Assembly (NCBI GenBank): GCA_937958475.1
Contig: CALFXR010000224.1
Span: forward strand, 1-10,849
DNA: 10,849 bases
Reading direction: 5' to 3'
Origin: an uncultured Mesorhizobium sp.
GTDB lineage: Bacteria > Pseudomonadota > Alphaproteobacteria > Rhizobiales > Rhizobiaceae
Shown here piece by piece: positions 1-6,950 of this stretch (position 1 is the stretch's first letter; the number at the start of each line of letters is the position of its first letter). Under the pieces are notes generated by a model. That model had not been told where the DNA came from, ran no database searches, and was given only the letters and a program-made list of their open reading frames with translations. Position numbers and translations under genes: made by a program.

Positions 1-2
1 CC

Positions 3-1319
3 ATGGCTGACATCCGCAACAATTTCGTCGGCATCAAGTCGCCCAATCCGTTCTGGCTGGCGTCCGCGCCGCCGACCGACAAGGCCTACAATGTCGAGCG
101 CGCCTTCAAGGCGGGCTGGGGCGGCGTGGTGTGGAAGACGCTCGGCGAGGAAGGCCCGCCGGTGGTCAACGTCAACGGGCCGCGCTACGGCGCCATCTGG
201 GGCGCCGACCGCCGCCTGCTCGGCCTGAACAACATCGAGCTGATCACCGACCGCCCGCTGCAGGTCAACCTGCAGGAGATGAAGCAGGTCAAGATGAACT
301 GGCCCGACCGGGCGCTCATCGCCTCGATCATGGTGCCCTGCGCCGAGGAGAGCTGGAAGGCCATCCTGCCGCTGGTCGAGGAGACCGGCGCCGACGGCAT
401 CGAGCTCAATTTCGGCTGCCCGCACGGCATGAGCGAGCGCGGCATGGGCGCGGCGGTCGGCCAGGTGCCCGAATACATCGAGATGGTCGTGCGCTGGTGC
501 AAGCAGTATACGCGCATGCCGGTGATCACCAAGCTGACGCCCAACATCACCGACATCCGCCGCCCGGCGCGCGCGGCGCATGCCGGCGGCACCGACGCCG
601 TGTCGCTGATCAACACGATCAACTCCATCACCGCGGTCGATCTCGACAGCTTCTCGCCGGAGCCGTCGATCGGCGGCAAGGGCAGCCATGGCGGCTATTG
701 CGGCCCGGCGGTCAAGCCGATCGCGCTCAACATGGTCGCCGAGATCGCCCGCGATCCGGAAACCCGCGGCCTGCCGATCTCCGGCATCGGCGGCATCACC
801 ACCTGGCGCGACGCCGCCGAGTTCATGGCGCTCGGCGCCGGCAACGTTCAGGTCTGCACGGCGGCGATGACCTACGGCTTCAAGATCGTCCAGGAGATGA
901 TCGCCGGCCTGAAGAACTGGATGGACGAGAAGGGCCACGCCACGCTCGACGACGTCATCGGCCGCGCCACGCCGAACGTCACCGACTGGCAGTACCTCAA
1001 CCTCAACTACGTCGCCAAGGCGCACATCAACCAGGACCTGTGCATCAAGTGCGGCCGCTGCCACATCGCCTGCGAGGACACCTCGCACCAGGCGATCACG
1101 TCGATGGTCGACGGCGTGCGCCACTTCGAGGTGATGGAAGACGAGTGCGTCGGCTGCAATCTTTGCGTCAACGTCTGCCCGGTGCAGGGCTGCATCACCA
1201 TGGAGCCGCTCGCCGCCGGCGTCATCGACCGGCGCACCGGCAACCCGGTGTCGCCGGCCTACGCCAACTGGACGACGCACCCGAACAACCCGATGGCGCC
1301 GAAGGTCGCCGCCGAGTAG
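3..1319 (+). CDS. preA: NAD-dependent dihydropyrimidine dehydrogenase subunit PreA
   Basis: Catalyses the first step of reductive pyrimidine breakdown, reducing uracil or thymine to the 5,6-dihydro form, in the cytoplasm, with an NADH-oxidising partner (PreT) that would lie outside the window. The 438-residue protein has an FMN-binding TIM barrel of the dihydroorotate dehydrogenase type at about residues 5-310. The signature FGCPHGMSERGMG holds the likely active-site cysteine C139, and NTIN (204-207) and GIGGI (261-265) fit the flavin site. A C-terminal two-[4Fe-4S] ferredoxin domain follows, with C347/C350/C353/C357 and C382/C385/C388/C392; an extra C397 follows. The ATG at 3 gives the N-terminus usual for the family, though only two upstream bases are visible and the RBS cannot be judged. 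Length is normal for stand-alone PreA. A fused human-type DPD is excluded by size. Confidence 0.96.
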   Translation: MADIRNNFVGIKSPNPFWLASAPPTDKAYNVERAFKAGWGGVVWKTLGEEGPPVVNVNGPRYGAIWGADRRLLGLNNIELITDRPLQVNLQEMKQVKMNWPDRALIASIMVPCAEESWKAILPLVEETGADGIELNFGCPHGMSERGMGAAVGQVPEYIEMVVRWCKQYTRMPVITKLTPNITDIRRPARAAHAGGTDAVSLINTINSITAVDLDSFSPEPSIGGKGSHGGYCGPAVKPIALNMVAEIARDPETRGLPISGIGGITTWRDAAEFMALGAGNVQVCTAAMTYGFKIVQEMIAGLKNWMDEKGHATLDDVIGRATPNVTDWQYLNLNYVAKAHINQDLCIKCGRCHIACEDTSHQAITSMVDGVRHFEVMEDECVGCNLCVNVCPVQGCITMEPLAAGVIDRRTGNPVSPAYANWTTHPNNPMAPKVAAE

Positions 1320-1320
1320 G

Positions 1321-1336
1321 CGGCGGCCGGCCGCCG
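1321..1336. repeat. GC-only palindrome just after preA
   Basis: CGGCGGCCGGCCGCCG is a perfect 16-bp palindrome without a loop, directly after the preA stop. An alternative hairpin with a 5-nt loop can form from 1307-1313 and 1319-1325, spanning the stop codon. Neither is followed by a T-run, so a Rho-independent terminator is not supported. It may be a transcript-end structure or simply chance in G+C-rich DNA. Confidence 0.3.
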
Positions 1337-1347
1337 GCGGCACCGTG

Positions 1348-2067
1348 ATGGACGCCGCGTCGCGCCCCGCCTTCGATCCGCGCCCGTGGCTCGTGCTGCC
1401 GGCGCGGCTCGTGCTCTTTGCCGGTTTCCAGGCGCTGTTCGCGCTAGGGCTCGGCAACTGGACAGCCTCGGCTCAGTGGTGGCCGGTGTTCGGCGCGCTC
1501 GCCAACGTCGCGACGATCGCCCTGCTGGCGGCGCTGCTGCGCGGGGAGGGCGCATCCTTCCGCAGCCTGTTCGGCCCCGCCGCCACCGACCGCCGCGGCG
1601 ATCTCCTGCGTCTGCCGGTGGTCGCCGTCCTCGCCGGCCTGCTCGCCTACTTTCCCAACGTCTGGATCGCCGGCTGGCTCTACGGCAGCGCCGACGGCCC
1701 GCTCGCCGCCTTCCTCGGGCCGCTGCCCGCCTGGGCGGCCGTCGTCGCGGTGGCCTTCCCGCTGACCGTCATGTTCGCCGAACTGCCGCTCTACTTCGGC
1801 TATGCGATGCCGCGGCTGGCGGCGCAGACCGGGCGCGCCTGGCCGGCGGTCGTCCTGCCGGCGCTGTTCCTCGCCGCCCAGCACGTGACCCTGCCGCTCG
1901 TCCTCGATGCACGTTTCCTGCTCTGGCGGCTGCTGATGTTCTTGCCCTTCGCCCTCTTCCTCGGCGTCGTCCTGCGCCGGCGGCCGTCGCTGATGGCCTA
2001 TGTGATCGTCCTGCACGGTCTGCTCGACGCGGCCGTCCTGCCCCTCGTCTGGGCGCGGTCGATCTGA
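1348..2067 (+). CDS. CPBP-family intramembrane protein, protease motif degenerate
   Basis: A very hydrophobic protein of 239 residues from ATG 1348, with about seven likely membrane segments. GTG 1345 directly before is an alternative start; numbers below count from that GTG. It resembles the CPBP (CAAX protease and bacteriocin-processing, Abi) family in its C-terminal half. E146 lies in AELPLYFGYAMPRL, corresponding to the EExxxR motif. H180 in LAAQH and H224/D228 in HGLLD match the second and third motifs. The second glutamate and the arginine of motif one are replaced (ELPLYF), so proteolytic activity is uncertain; a non-catalytic or altered relative is possible. It starts 28 bases after preA on the same strand and may be cotranscribed with it. 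No link to pyrimidine metabolism is evident, and the substrate is unknown. Confidence 0.75.
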   Translation: MDAASRPAFDPRPWLVLPARLVLFAGFQALFALGLGNWTASAQWWPVFGALANVATIALLAALLRGEGASFRSLFGPAATDRRGDLLRLPVVAVLAGLLAYFPNVWIAGWLYGSADGPLAAFLGPLPAWAAVVAVAFPLTVMFAELPLYFGYAMPRLAAQTGRAWPAVVLPALFLAAQHVTLPLVLDARFLLWRLLMFLPFALFLGVVLRRRPSLMAYVIVLHGLLDAAVLPLVWARSI

Positions 2068-2150
2068 GGCAGGCGGCATCTGGCAGCGCCGCCCCTGGCC
2101 CGATCGTTTCCGCTTCCTCGCAGCAACGGTCTCCGATAGCACTGCCGCCC

Positions 2151-2156
2151 GAGGAA
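2151..2156 (+). promoter_or_regulatory. Ribosome binding site supporting a TTG start
   Basis: GAGGAA lies 5 bases before the TTG at 2162. The next in-frame ATG candidates lie inside or close to the first membrane segment and lack such a site, so this RBS decides the start of the EamA transporter. Confidence 0.6.
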
Positions 2157-2161
2157 ACCCG

Positions 2162-3106
2162 TTGAGCCAACAAGCAGAATCCAGCCCCTCCGCCCGACCC
2201 CTGCCGCGCGCCCACGCCACCGGGCGCGGCAAGCTCGTCGGCCATCTCGCCATGCTCCTGTTCGCCGCGCTCGTCTCCGGCTCCTATTCGCTGGGTGCGA
2301 TGGCCGCGCCCCATATCGGGCCGGCGGCGATCAACGCCGTGCGTTTCGTCTTCGGCATCGCGGTGATGGCCGCCACAGCCGCATTGGTCCTGCGCGGCAA
2401 CGTTCCCCTGCCGCGCGCGCCCTGGCGTTTCCTCGTGCTCGGCATGCTGATGGCGGTGTTCTTCGTCACCATGTTCATCGCCCTGCGCCTCGCCGGCCCG
2501 GTCTCGACCGGTGCCGTCTTCACGCTGATGCCGCTGATGGCCGCCGGCTTCGGCCGGCTCTTCCTCGGCGAGGTGCCGCGGCCGGTTGTGCTCGCCAGCC
2601 TGGTTCTCGCCGCCTGCGGTGCGGTGTGGGTCATCTTCCGCGGCGATCTCGACGCGCTGCTTGCCTTCGACGTCGGCGCGGGAGAACTGCTCTTCGTCGT
2701 CGGCGTCGCCTGCCACGCCGCCTATGCGCCGCTGGTCAGGCGCCTGAACCGCGGCGAACCGCTCGTCGCCTTCACGCTGTGGTCGCTGTCGGGCACCGGC
2801 CTGTGGATCGCGCTCTACGGCTTTCGCGAGATCGTGGCGACAGACTGGACGGGTTTGCCGGCGGTCGTCTGGATCGCGATCGCCTATCTCGCGGTGTTCA
2901 CCACGGCCGGCACGACATTCCTCGTCCAGTTCGCCGTGCTGCGCCTGCCGGCGGCCAAGGTGCTCGCCTACAACTACCTGACGCCGTCCTTCGTCATCGT
3001 CTACGAAGGCCTGCTCGGTCACGGCTGGACGACGGCCAGCGTCGCGGCCGGCGCGCTGGTGACGATGGCGGCGCTGCTGCTGCTGGCGCTCAGCCCGGAC
3101 AGTTGA
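2162..3106 (+). CDS. EamA/DMT-superfamily transporter
   Basis: A 314-residue integral membrane protein with a charged N-terminal tail of about 25 residues and about ten hydrophobic helices, arranged as two EamA repeats (roughly 28-160 and 172-312). This is the usual size and layout of drug/metabolite transporters. Typical features are the GEVPRPVVLASLVLAACGAVW stretch ending repeat one and FAVLRLPAAKVLAYNYLTPSF in repeat two. Known family members export amino acids, nucleobase-related compounds or other metabolites, but the substrate cannot be read from sequence. Its place between preA and rutR makes export or exchange of a pyrimidine, a beta-amino acid or a related metabolite an attractive inference only. 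The TTG start is chosen because of the GAGGAA site before it. It converges with rutR, whose stop is 39 bases away. Confidence 0.88.
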   Translation: MSQQAESSPSARPLPRAHATGRGKLVGHLAMLLFAALVSGSYSLGAMAAPHIGPAAINAVRFVFGIAVMAATAALVLRGNVPLPRAPWRFLVLGMLMAVFFVTMFIALRLAGPVSTGAVFTLMPLMAAGFGRLFLGEVPRPVVLASLVLAACGAVWVIFRGDLDALLAFDVGAGELLFVVGVACHAAYAPLVRRLNRGEPLVAFTLWSLSGTGLWIALYGFREIVATDWTGLPAVVWIAIAYLAVFTTAGTTFLVQFAVLRLPAAKVLAYNYLTPSFVIVYEGLLGHGWTTASVAAGALVTMAALLLLALSPDS

Positions 3107-3145
3107 GGGCGGCTGGAAGACCCTTGCGCCGACCGCGGCGGCGCC

Positions 3146-3784
3146 TCAGGATGCGGTCTTCGGCCTCAGCCCCTCGACGAACAGCTGCTCCAGGAAACGC
3201 GCGGCATCCTCGAAGCGGCCGTCGCCGCCGCGGTCGGGGCCGAGCACGGCGCGCACCTGCACGTCGAAGTCGGCATAATGCTGGGTCGTCGCCCAGATGG
3301 CGAAGATCAGGTGCCAGGGGTCGGTGCGCGCGATCCTGCCTGAGCGCATCCAGCCCTTGATGACCTGCGCCTTCTCGTCGACCAGCGTCTTCAGCTCGCC
3401 CTCCAGCAGCGGCATTATGCGCGGCGCGCCCTGCAGGATCTCGTTGGCGAACAGCCGGCTCTCGCGCGGGAAGTCGCGGGCCATCTCCAGCTTTCGGCGG
3501 ATGTAGCTGCGCAATTCCGTGACGGGATCGCCGACGTCGTCGAGTTCGCGCAGCGGCGCCAGCCATGTCTCGAGCAGGCGCTCGATCAGCGTCGTGTGGA
3601 TGTCTTCCTTGCGCTTGAAATAGTAGAGCAGGTTCGGCTTCGACATGCCCGCCGCCTCGGCGATCTGGTCGATCGTGGCGCCGCGGAACCCCTGCGCCGA
3701 AAACACCTCCAGCGCCGCCTCGAGGATCACCTCGCGCTTCTCGGTCTGGATGCGCGTCCGGCGTCGCGGCGCTGTCTTGTCCAT
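3146..3784 (-). CDS. rutR: RutR-like TetR-family pyrimidine-responsive regulator
   Basis: DNA-binding repressor, 212 residues from the ATG at 3784 (a GTG two codons earlier, at 3790, is an alternative; neither has a strong RBS). The N-terminal TetR helix-turn-helix spans about 17-62, with the recognition part IAEAAGMSKPNLLYYF. The C-terminal ligand domain closely resembles E. coli RutR as I remember it: shared stretches include WLAPL, EYIR/SYIR-RKLE, SRLF, LKTLVDEK, GW-SG and HLIFAIWATTQHYADF. The last contains the tryptophan and glutamine that contribute to uracil binding in E. coli RutR (here W164, Q168). In E. coli, RutR represses the Rut pathway and releases DNA on binding uracil or thymine. 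Here it is divergent from the degradation operon and next to a near-consensus operator, so local repression is likely, perhaps with autoregulation. Confidence 0.93.
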   Translation of the reverse strand: MDKTAPRRRTRIQTEKREVILEAALEVFSAQGFRGATIDQIAEAAGMSKPNLLYYFKRKEDIHTTLIERLLETWLAPLRELDDVGDPVTELRSYIRRKLEMARDFPRESRLFANEILQGAPRIMPLLEGELKTLVDEKAQVIKGWMRSGRIARTDPWHLIFAIWATTQHYADFDVQVRAVLGPDRGGDGRFEDAARFLEQLFVEGLRPKTAS

Positions 3785-3826
3785 GCTCACGCGACCATGT
3801 TGGAACGGCTTGCGGCGAAGGCGCTG

Positions 3827-3846
3827 TGGACCAATGTACTGGACCA
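3827..3846. repeat. Paired TGGACCA motif upstream of rutR
   Basis: TGGACCA occurs twice (3827-3833 and 3840-3846), separated by ATGTAC. Because the 7-mer is nearly self-complementary, the pair also reads as an inverted repeat around a GTAC core. Each copy differs by one base from the RutR half-site TTGACCA, but the 6-base spacing is not the 2-base spacing of the known operator. It lies 43-62 bases upstream of the rutR start, where an autoregulatory site would be expected. Its function is unproven. Confidence 0.3.
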
Positions 3847-3900
3847 GTTTCTCCGTCGCTGTGGCGCGCGCTTTTGACCTGCCATTTCCGGTACTATTCC

Positions 3901-3929
3901 CTTGACCGCTCCCATGGCGGTGCTAACGT
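3901..3929 (+). promoter_or_regulatory. Candidate sigma-70 promoter for the aminotransferase operon
   Basis: CTTGAC at 3901-3906 matches the rhizobial -35 consensus, and TTGACC (3902-3907) is close to TTGACA. A weak -10, TAACGT (3924-3929), follows after 16 bases. Transcription would start near 3936, inside the RutR-type palindrome, which is the geometry of a repressed promoter. The -10 is poor, so the assignment rests partly on the operator position. A second TTGACC at 3874-3879 has no well-spaced -10. Confidence 0.45.
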
Positions 3930-3945
3930 TTGTCCATTCGGTCAA
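3930..3945. promoter_or_regulatory. Putative RutR operator
   Basis: TTGTCCATTCGGTCAA matches the published E. coli RutR consensus TTGACCAnnTGGTCAA at 12 of 14 defined positions, one mismatch per half. A further T/A pair at 3929 and 3946 extends the symmetry. It lies in the control region between rutR and the divergent aminotransferase, directly after a candidate -10, so bound RutR should block transcription start. The consensus is established knowledge; binding here is inferred. Confidence 0.7.
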
Positions 3946-4024
3946 AAATTTGCGTAGCATGAAAACGCGACGAAGACCAAGCGTTGGCCGTAGCGAAACG
4001 ACAGTCTGAAAGGAAAGCTTGGTC

Positions 4025-5353
4025 ATGTCCAACCGGCTCAAAGTGACGCCGAACGATCTCAGTGCATTCTGGATGCCGTTCACGGCGAACCGGCAGTTCA
4101 AGCAGGCGCCGCGCATGCTGGTCGCCGCCCAGGACATGCACTACACCGCCAGCGACGGCCGCAAGATCCTCGACGGCACCGCCGGCCTGTGGTGCGTCAA
4201 TGCCGGCCACTGCCGGCCCAGGATCACCGCCGCCATCCAGTCGCAGGCCGCCGAGCTCGACTACGCGCCGGCCTTCCAGATGGGCCATCCGATCGTCTTC
4301 GAACTCGCCAACAGGCTCGTCGACGTCGCCCCCGCCGGCATGGAGCACGTCTTCTTCACCAACTCCGGCTCCGAATCGGTCGAGACCGCGCTGAAGATGG
4401 CGCTGGCCTATCACCGGGCCAGGGGCGATGGTTCGCGGACCCGCCTCATCGGCCGCGAGCGCGGCTATCACGGTGTCAATTTCGGCGGCATCTCGGTCGG
4501 CGGCATCGTCACCAACCGCAAGATGTTCGGCACGCTGCTCGGCGGCGTCGACCACCTGCCGCACACCCACCTGCCGGAGAAGAATTCCTTCACCCGCGGC
4601 GAGCCGGAGCATGGCGCCGAACTCGCCAACGAGTTGGAGCGCATCGTGGCACTGCACGATGCCTCGACCATCGCGGCGGTCATCGTCGAGCCGGTGGCGG
4701 GTTCGACCGGCGTGCTGATCCCGCCGAAGGGCTATCTGCAGAAGCTGCGCGAGATCTGCACCAAGCACGGCATCCTGCTCATCTTCGACGAGGTCATCAC
4801 CGGCTTCGGCCGTCTCGGCACGCCGTTTGCGGCCGACTATTTCGGCGTCATCCCCGACATCATCACCACCGCCAAGGGCGTCTCCAACGGCGTCATCCCG
4901 ATGGGCGCGGTGTTCGTCAAGAAGGAGATCCACGACGCCTTCATGAACGGCCCGGAGCACCTGATCGAGTTCTTCCACGGCTACACCTATTCGGGAAACC
5001 CGATCGCCTGCGCGGCGGCGCTCGGTACGCTCGACACCTACAGGGAAGAGGAGCTGCTCACCCGCGGCGCCGAGCTCGCCGACTACTGGGAGGACGCGCT
5101 GCACTCGCTGAAGGGCGAGCCGCACGTCATCGACATCCGCAACATCGGGCTGATCGGCGCGATCGAGCTGGCGCCGATTCCCGGCAGCCCGACCAAGCGC
5201 GCCTTCTCGGCCTTCGTGAAGGCGTTCGAGCGCGGCGCGCTGATCCGCACCACCGGCGACATCATCGCGCTGTCGCCGCCGCTGATCATCACCAAGGGCC
5301 AGATCAACGAACTGATCGACCACGTCAGGGAAGTGCTGAGGATGGTCGACTAA
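4025..5353 (+). CDS. Omega-amino acid (beta-alanine):pyruvate aminotransferase
   Basis: PLP-dependent class III aminotransferase of 442 residues, very similar to Pseudomonas beta-alanine:pyruvate transaminase: WMPFTANR near the N-terminus, FFTNSGSES (110-118), GYHGVN (147-152), the PLP-pyridine aspartate D255 in FDEVITGFGR, the Schiff-base lysine K284 in TTAKGVSNG, and HGYTYSGNP (318-326). R408 in LIRTTGD may bind the substrate carboxylate. In this cluster it would transfer the amino group of beta-alanine or 3-aminoisobutyrate to pyruvate, yielding malonate or methylmalonate semialdehyde. It is the first gene after the RutR operator. ATG 4025 is preferred over TTG 4019 because AGGA (4011-4014) is better placed for it. 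Closely related enzymes vary in amine donor, so the substrate is inferred from context. Confidence 0.92.
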   Translation: MSNRLKVTPNDLSAFWMPFTANRQFKQAPRMLVAAQDMHYTASDGRKILDGTAGLWCVNAGHCRPRITAAIQSQAAELDYAPAFQMGHPIVFELANRLVDVAPAGMEHVFFTNSGSESVETALKMALAYHRARGDGSRTRLIGRERGYHGVNFGGISVGGIVTNRKMFGTLLGGVDHLPHTHLPEKNSFTRGEPEHGAELANELERIVALHDASTIAAVIVEPVAGSTGVLIPPKGYLQKLREICTKHGILLIFDEVITGFGRLGTPFAADYFGVIPDIITTAKGVSNGVIPMGAVFVKKEIHDAFMNGPEHLIEFFHGYTYSGNPIACAAALGTLDTYREEELLTRGAELADYWEDALHSLKGEPHVIDIRNIGLIGAIELAPIPGSPTKRAFSAFVKAFERGALIRTTGDIIALSPPLIITKGQINELIDHVREVLRMVD

Positions 5354-5363
5354 GCGGGACTGG

Positions 5364-5399
5364 CCGAGAGGCCGGCGTCGGGAACCGCCGGCCTTTCGG
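5364..5399 (+). terminator. Strong intercistronic hairpin, possible attenuator or processing element
   Basis: CCGAGAGGCCGGCG (5364-5377) pairs with CGCCGGCCTTTCGG (5386-5399) across an 8-base loop: 14 pairs with one G-U. It starts 10 bases after the aminotransferase stop. The three Ts fall inside the stem and no U-tract follows, so it is not a classic terminator; partial termination, 3' end protection or processing between the two cistrons are all possible. Confidence 0.5.
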
Positions 5400-5427
5400 A
5401 ACAAATGGAATGAGAGGATTGAGTGCC

Positions 5428-6678
5428 ATGGCCGCACCGGGCGAGAATCTGCGAATCAATTCCGACCGTTTGTGGGATTCGCTGATGCAGATGGCGAAGA
5501 TCGGCCCCGGCGTTGCCGGCGGCAACAATCGCCAGACGCTCACCGACGAGGATGGCGAGGGCCGCCATCTCTTCAAGCGCTGGTGCGAGGCGGCGGGGCT
5601 TTCCGTCGGCGTCGACGAGATGGGCACCATGTTCGCCCGCCGCGAGGGCAGCGACCCGGACGCGTTGCCCGTCTATGTCGGCAGCCACCTCGACACCCAG
5701 CCGACCGGCGGCAAATATGACGGCGTGCTCGGCGTGCTCGGCGGGCTGGAAATCGTGCGCACGCTGAACGACCTCGGCATCAGGACGAAGCACCCCATCG
5801 TGGTCACCAACTGGACCAACGAGGAGGGCACCCGCTTCGCGCCGGCCATGCTCGCCTCGGGCGTCTTCGCCGGCGTCCACGAGCAGGCCTGGGCCTACGA
5901 CCGCAAGGACAAGGCCGGCAAGCGCTTCGGCGATGAGCTGGAACGCATCGGCTGGAAGGGCGACGAGCCCGTCGGCGCGCGCAGGATGAAGGCATTCTTC
6001 GAGCTGCACATCGAGCAGGGGCCGATCCTCGAGGACGAGGACATCGACATCGGCGTCGTCACCCACGGCCAGGGGCTGAAATGGCTGCAGGTGACGCTGA
6101 TCGGCAAGGAGAGCCATACCGGCTCCACCCCGATGCCCAAGCGCCGCAACGCCGGGCTCGGCATGGCGCGCGTCACCGAACTCGTCCACGAGGTGGCGAT
6201 GGACTACCAGCCCGACGCCGTCGGCGCCGTCGGCCACATGGAGGTCTATCCCAACTCGCGCAACATCATCGCCGGCAGGACCGTCTTCACCATCGACATC
6301 CGCTCGCCGGAGAAGGAAGTGCTCGACGCCATGGACGGCCGCATCCGCGAGGGCATCGCCACGATCTGCGAGGCCCTCGACATCGGCTACGAGGTCGAGC
6401 AGGTCGGCCATTTCGATCCCGTCACCTTCGACGCGGGTTGCGTCAAGGCGATCCGCGACGCCGCCGAGCGCCTCGGCTATTCGCATCGCGACATCGTCTC
6501 CGGCGCCGGCCACGACGCCTGCTGGATCAACCGCGTGGCGCCGACCGCCATGGTCATGTGCCCCTGCGTCGACGGGCTGTCGCACAACGAGGCCGAGGAA
6601 ATCTCGCCCGAATGGGCGGCCGCCGGCTGCGACGTGCTCTTCCACGCGGTGGTCGAGACGGCGGAGATCGTTGAATGA
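5428..6678 (+). CDS. pydC: Zn-dependent beta-ureidopropionase (N-carbamoyl-beta-alanine amidohydrolase)
   Basis: Third enzyme of the pathway: hydrolyses N-carbamoyl-beta-alanine (or the 3-aminoisobutyrate form) to the beta-amino acid, CO2 and ammonia. The 416-residue protein belongs to the M20-like hydantoinase/carbamoylase amidase family. Likely di-metal ligands are H87 (GSHLDTQPTGGK), D98 (KYDGV), E133 (TNEEGTRFAP), H194 (ELHIEQGP) and H386 (GLSHNEAEEIS). The central dimerisation lid has HTGSTPM (230-236) and PNSRN (275-279). ATG 5428 matches the usual N-terminus and has GAGG 10 bases upstream; an in-frame ATG at 5410 would add six residues. Family members also act on allantoate or carbamoyl amino acids, and the substrate here is taken from neighbouring preA and hydA. 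The 74-base gap before it holds a strong hairpin. Confidence 0.93.
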   Translation: MAAPGENLRINSDRLWDSLMQMAKIGPGVAGGNNRQTLTDEDGEGRHLFKRWCEAAGLSVGVDEMGTMFARREGSDPDALPVYVGSHLDTQPTGGKYDGVLGVLGGLEIVRTLNDLGIRTKHPIVVTNWTNEEGTRFAPAMLASGVFAGVHEQAWAYDRKDKAGKRFGDELERIGWKGDEPVGARRMKAFFELHIEQGPILEDEDIDIGVVTHGQGLKWLQVTLIGKESHTGSTPMPKRRNAGLGMARVTELVHEVAMDYQPDAVGAVGHMEVYPNSRNIIAGRTVFTIDIRSPEKEVLDAMDGRIREGIATICEALDIGYEVEQVGHFDPVTFDAGCVKAIRDAAERLGYSHRDIVSGAGHDACWINRVAPTAMVMCPCVDGLSHNEAEEISPEWAAAGCDVLFHAVVETAEIVE

Positions 6679-6699
6679 GGCGAGGCGAAGGGCGATACT
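6671..6699 (+). promoter_or_regulatory. Candidate internal promoter for the toxin-antitoxin pair
   Basis: TTGAAT (6671-6676) and GATACT (6694-6699) are separated by 17 bases, each matching 4 of 6 consensus positions. The -35 overlaps the end of the ureidopropionase gene. Transcription from it would begin near 6706, just before the antitoxin RBS. A dedicated promoter is expected for an autoregulated module but is unproven. Confidence 0.4.
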
Positions 6700-6718
6700 A
6701 GTCTTTTGCAACCGAAGT

Positions 6719-6723
6719 GGAGG
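6719..6723 (+). promoter_or_regulatory. Ribosome binding site fixing the antitoxin start
   Basis: GGAGG stands 5 bases before ATG 6729. It overlaps the alternative GTG at 6717, which therefore cannot use it, so ATG 6729 is chosen. Confidence 0.65.
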
Positions 6724-6728
6724 CCGTC

Positions 6729-6950
6729 ATGGGCCGGCCGAGAGAGTTGAGCGAAGAGGAAAGGCAGGCGCTGCTCGCCAGGGGCTACAGGCCCGTGGAG
6801 ATGTGGATTCCGGATCTTTCCGATCCGAATGTCTACGCACTGGCCGAAGCGGAAGCGAAGCGGATCGCCGTTGCCGACCAGGAGGAAGACATCACGGAAT
6901 GGATCGAGGCCGTGCAGAAGGACATGTGGGAAGGTGAGGAAACGGTATGA
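6729..6950 (+). CDS. MazE-like antitoxin (DUF3018-type)
   Basis: A 73-residue, acidic protein beginning MGRPRELSEEERQALLARGY, followed by RPVEMWIPDLSDPNVYALAEAEAKRIA and an acidic C-terminus (EDITEWIEAVQKDMWE). This resembles the small MazE-like antitoxins of the DUF3018 group that accompany MazF toxins in proteobacteria. The N-terminal part is likely the dimerising DNA-binding segment and the acidic tail likely wraps and inhibits the toxin. It shares a 4-base ATGA overlap with the toxin gene, typical of translational coupling. The module is less G+C-rich than the flanking enzyme genes and uses codons such as agg and aga, which suggests later insertion into the operon. It probably represses its own promoter together with the toxin, by family analogy. 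Confidence 0.82.
   Translation: MGRPRELSEEERQALLARGYRPVEMWIPDLSDPNVYALAEAEAKRIAVADQEEDITEWIEAVQKDMWEGEETV

Noticed and set aside
2072..2093. GGCGGC/GCCGCC hairpin after the CPBP gene as a terminator
   Set aside because: Short stem, 10-base loop and no following T-run.
3126..3144. Hairpin GCGCCG/CGGCGC between the convergent EamA and rutR genes as a bidirectional terminator
   Set aside because: Only 6 bp with a 7-base loop and no T-run on either strand; expected often in such G+C-rich DNA.
4189..5409. Long open frame running through the aminotransferase gene and joining the ureidopropionase frame
   Set aside because: Its translation over this stretch is arginine/proline-rich shadow sequence typical of high-G+C alternate frames; the true gene on another frame has complete catalytic motifs. 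The ureidopropionase starts at 5428.
3923..5437. Minus-strand open frame of about 500 codons opposite the aminotransferase
   Set aside because: Low-complexity D/E/R/G-rich translation without motifs, antiparallel to a clearly real gene.
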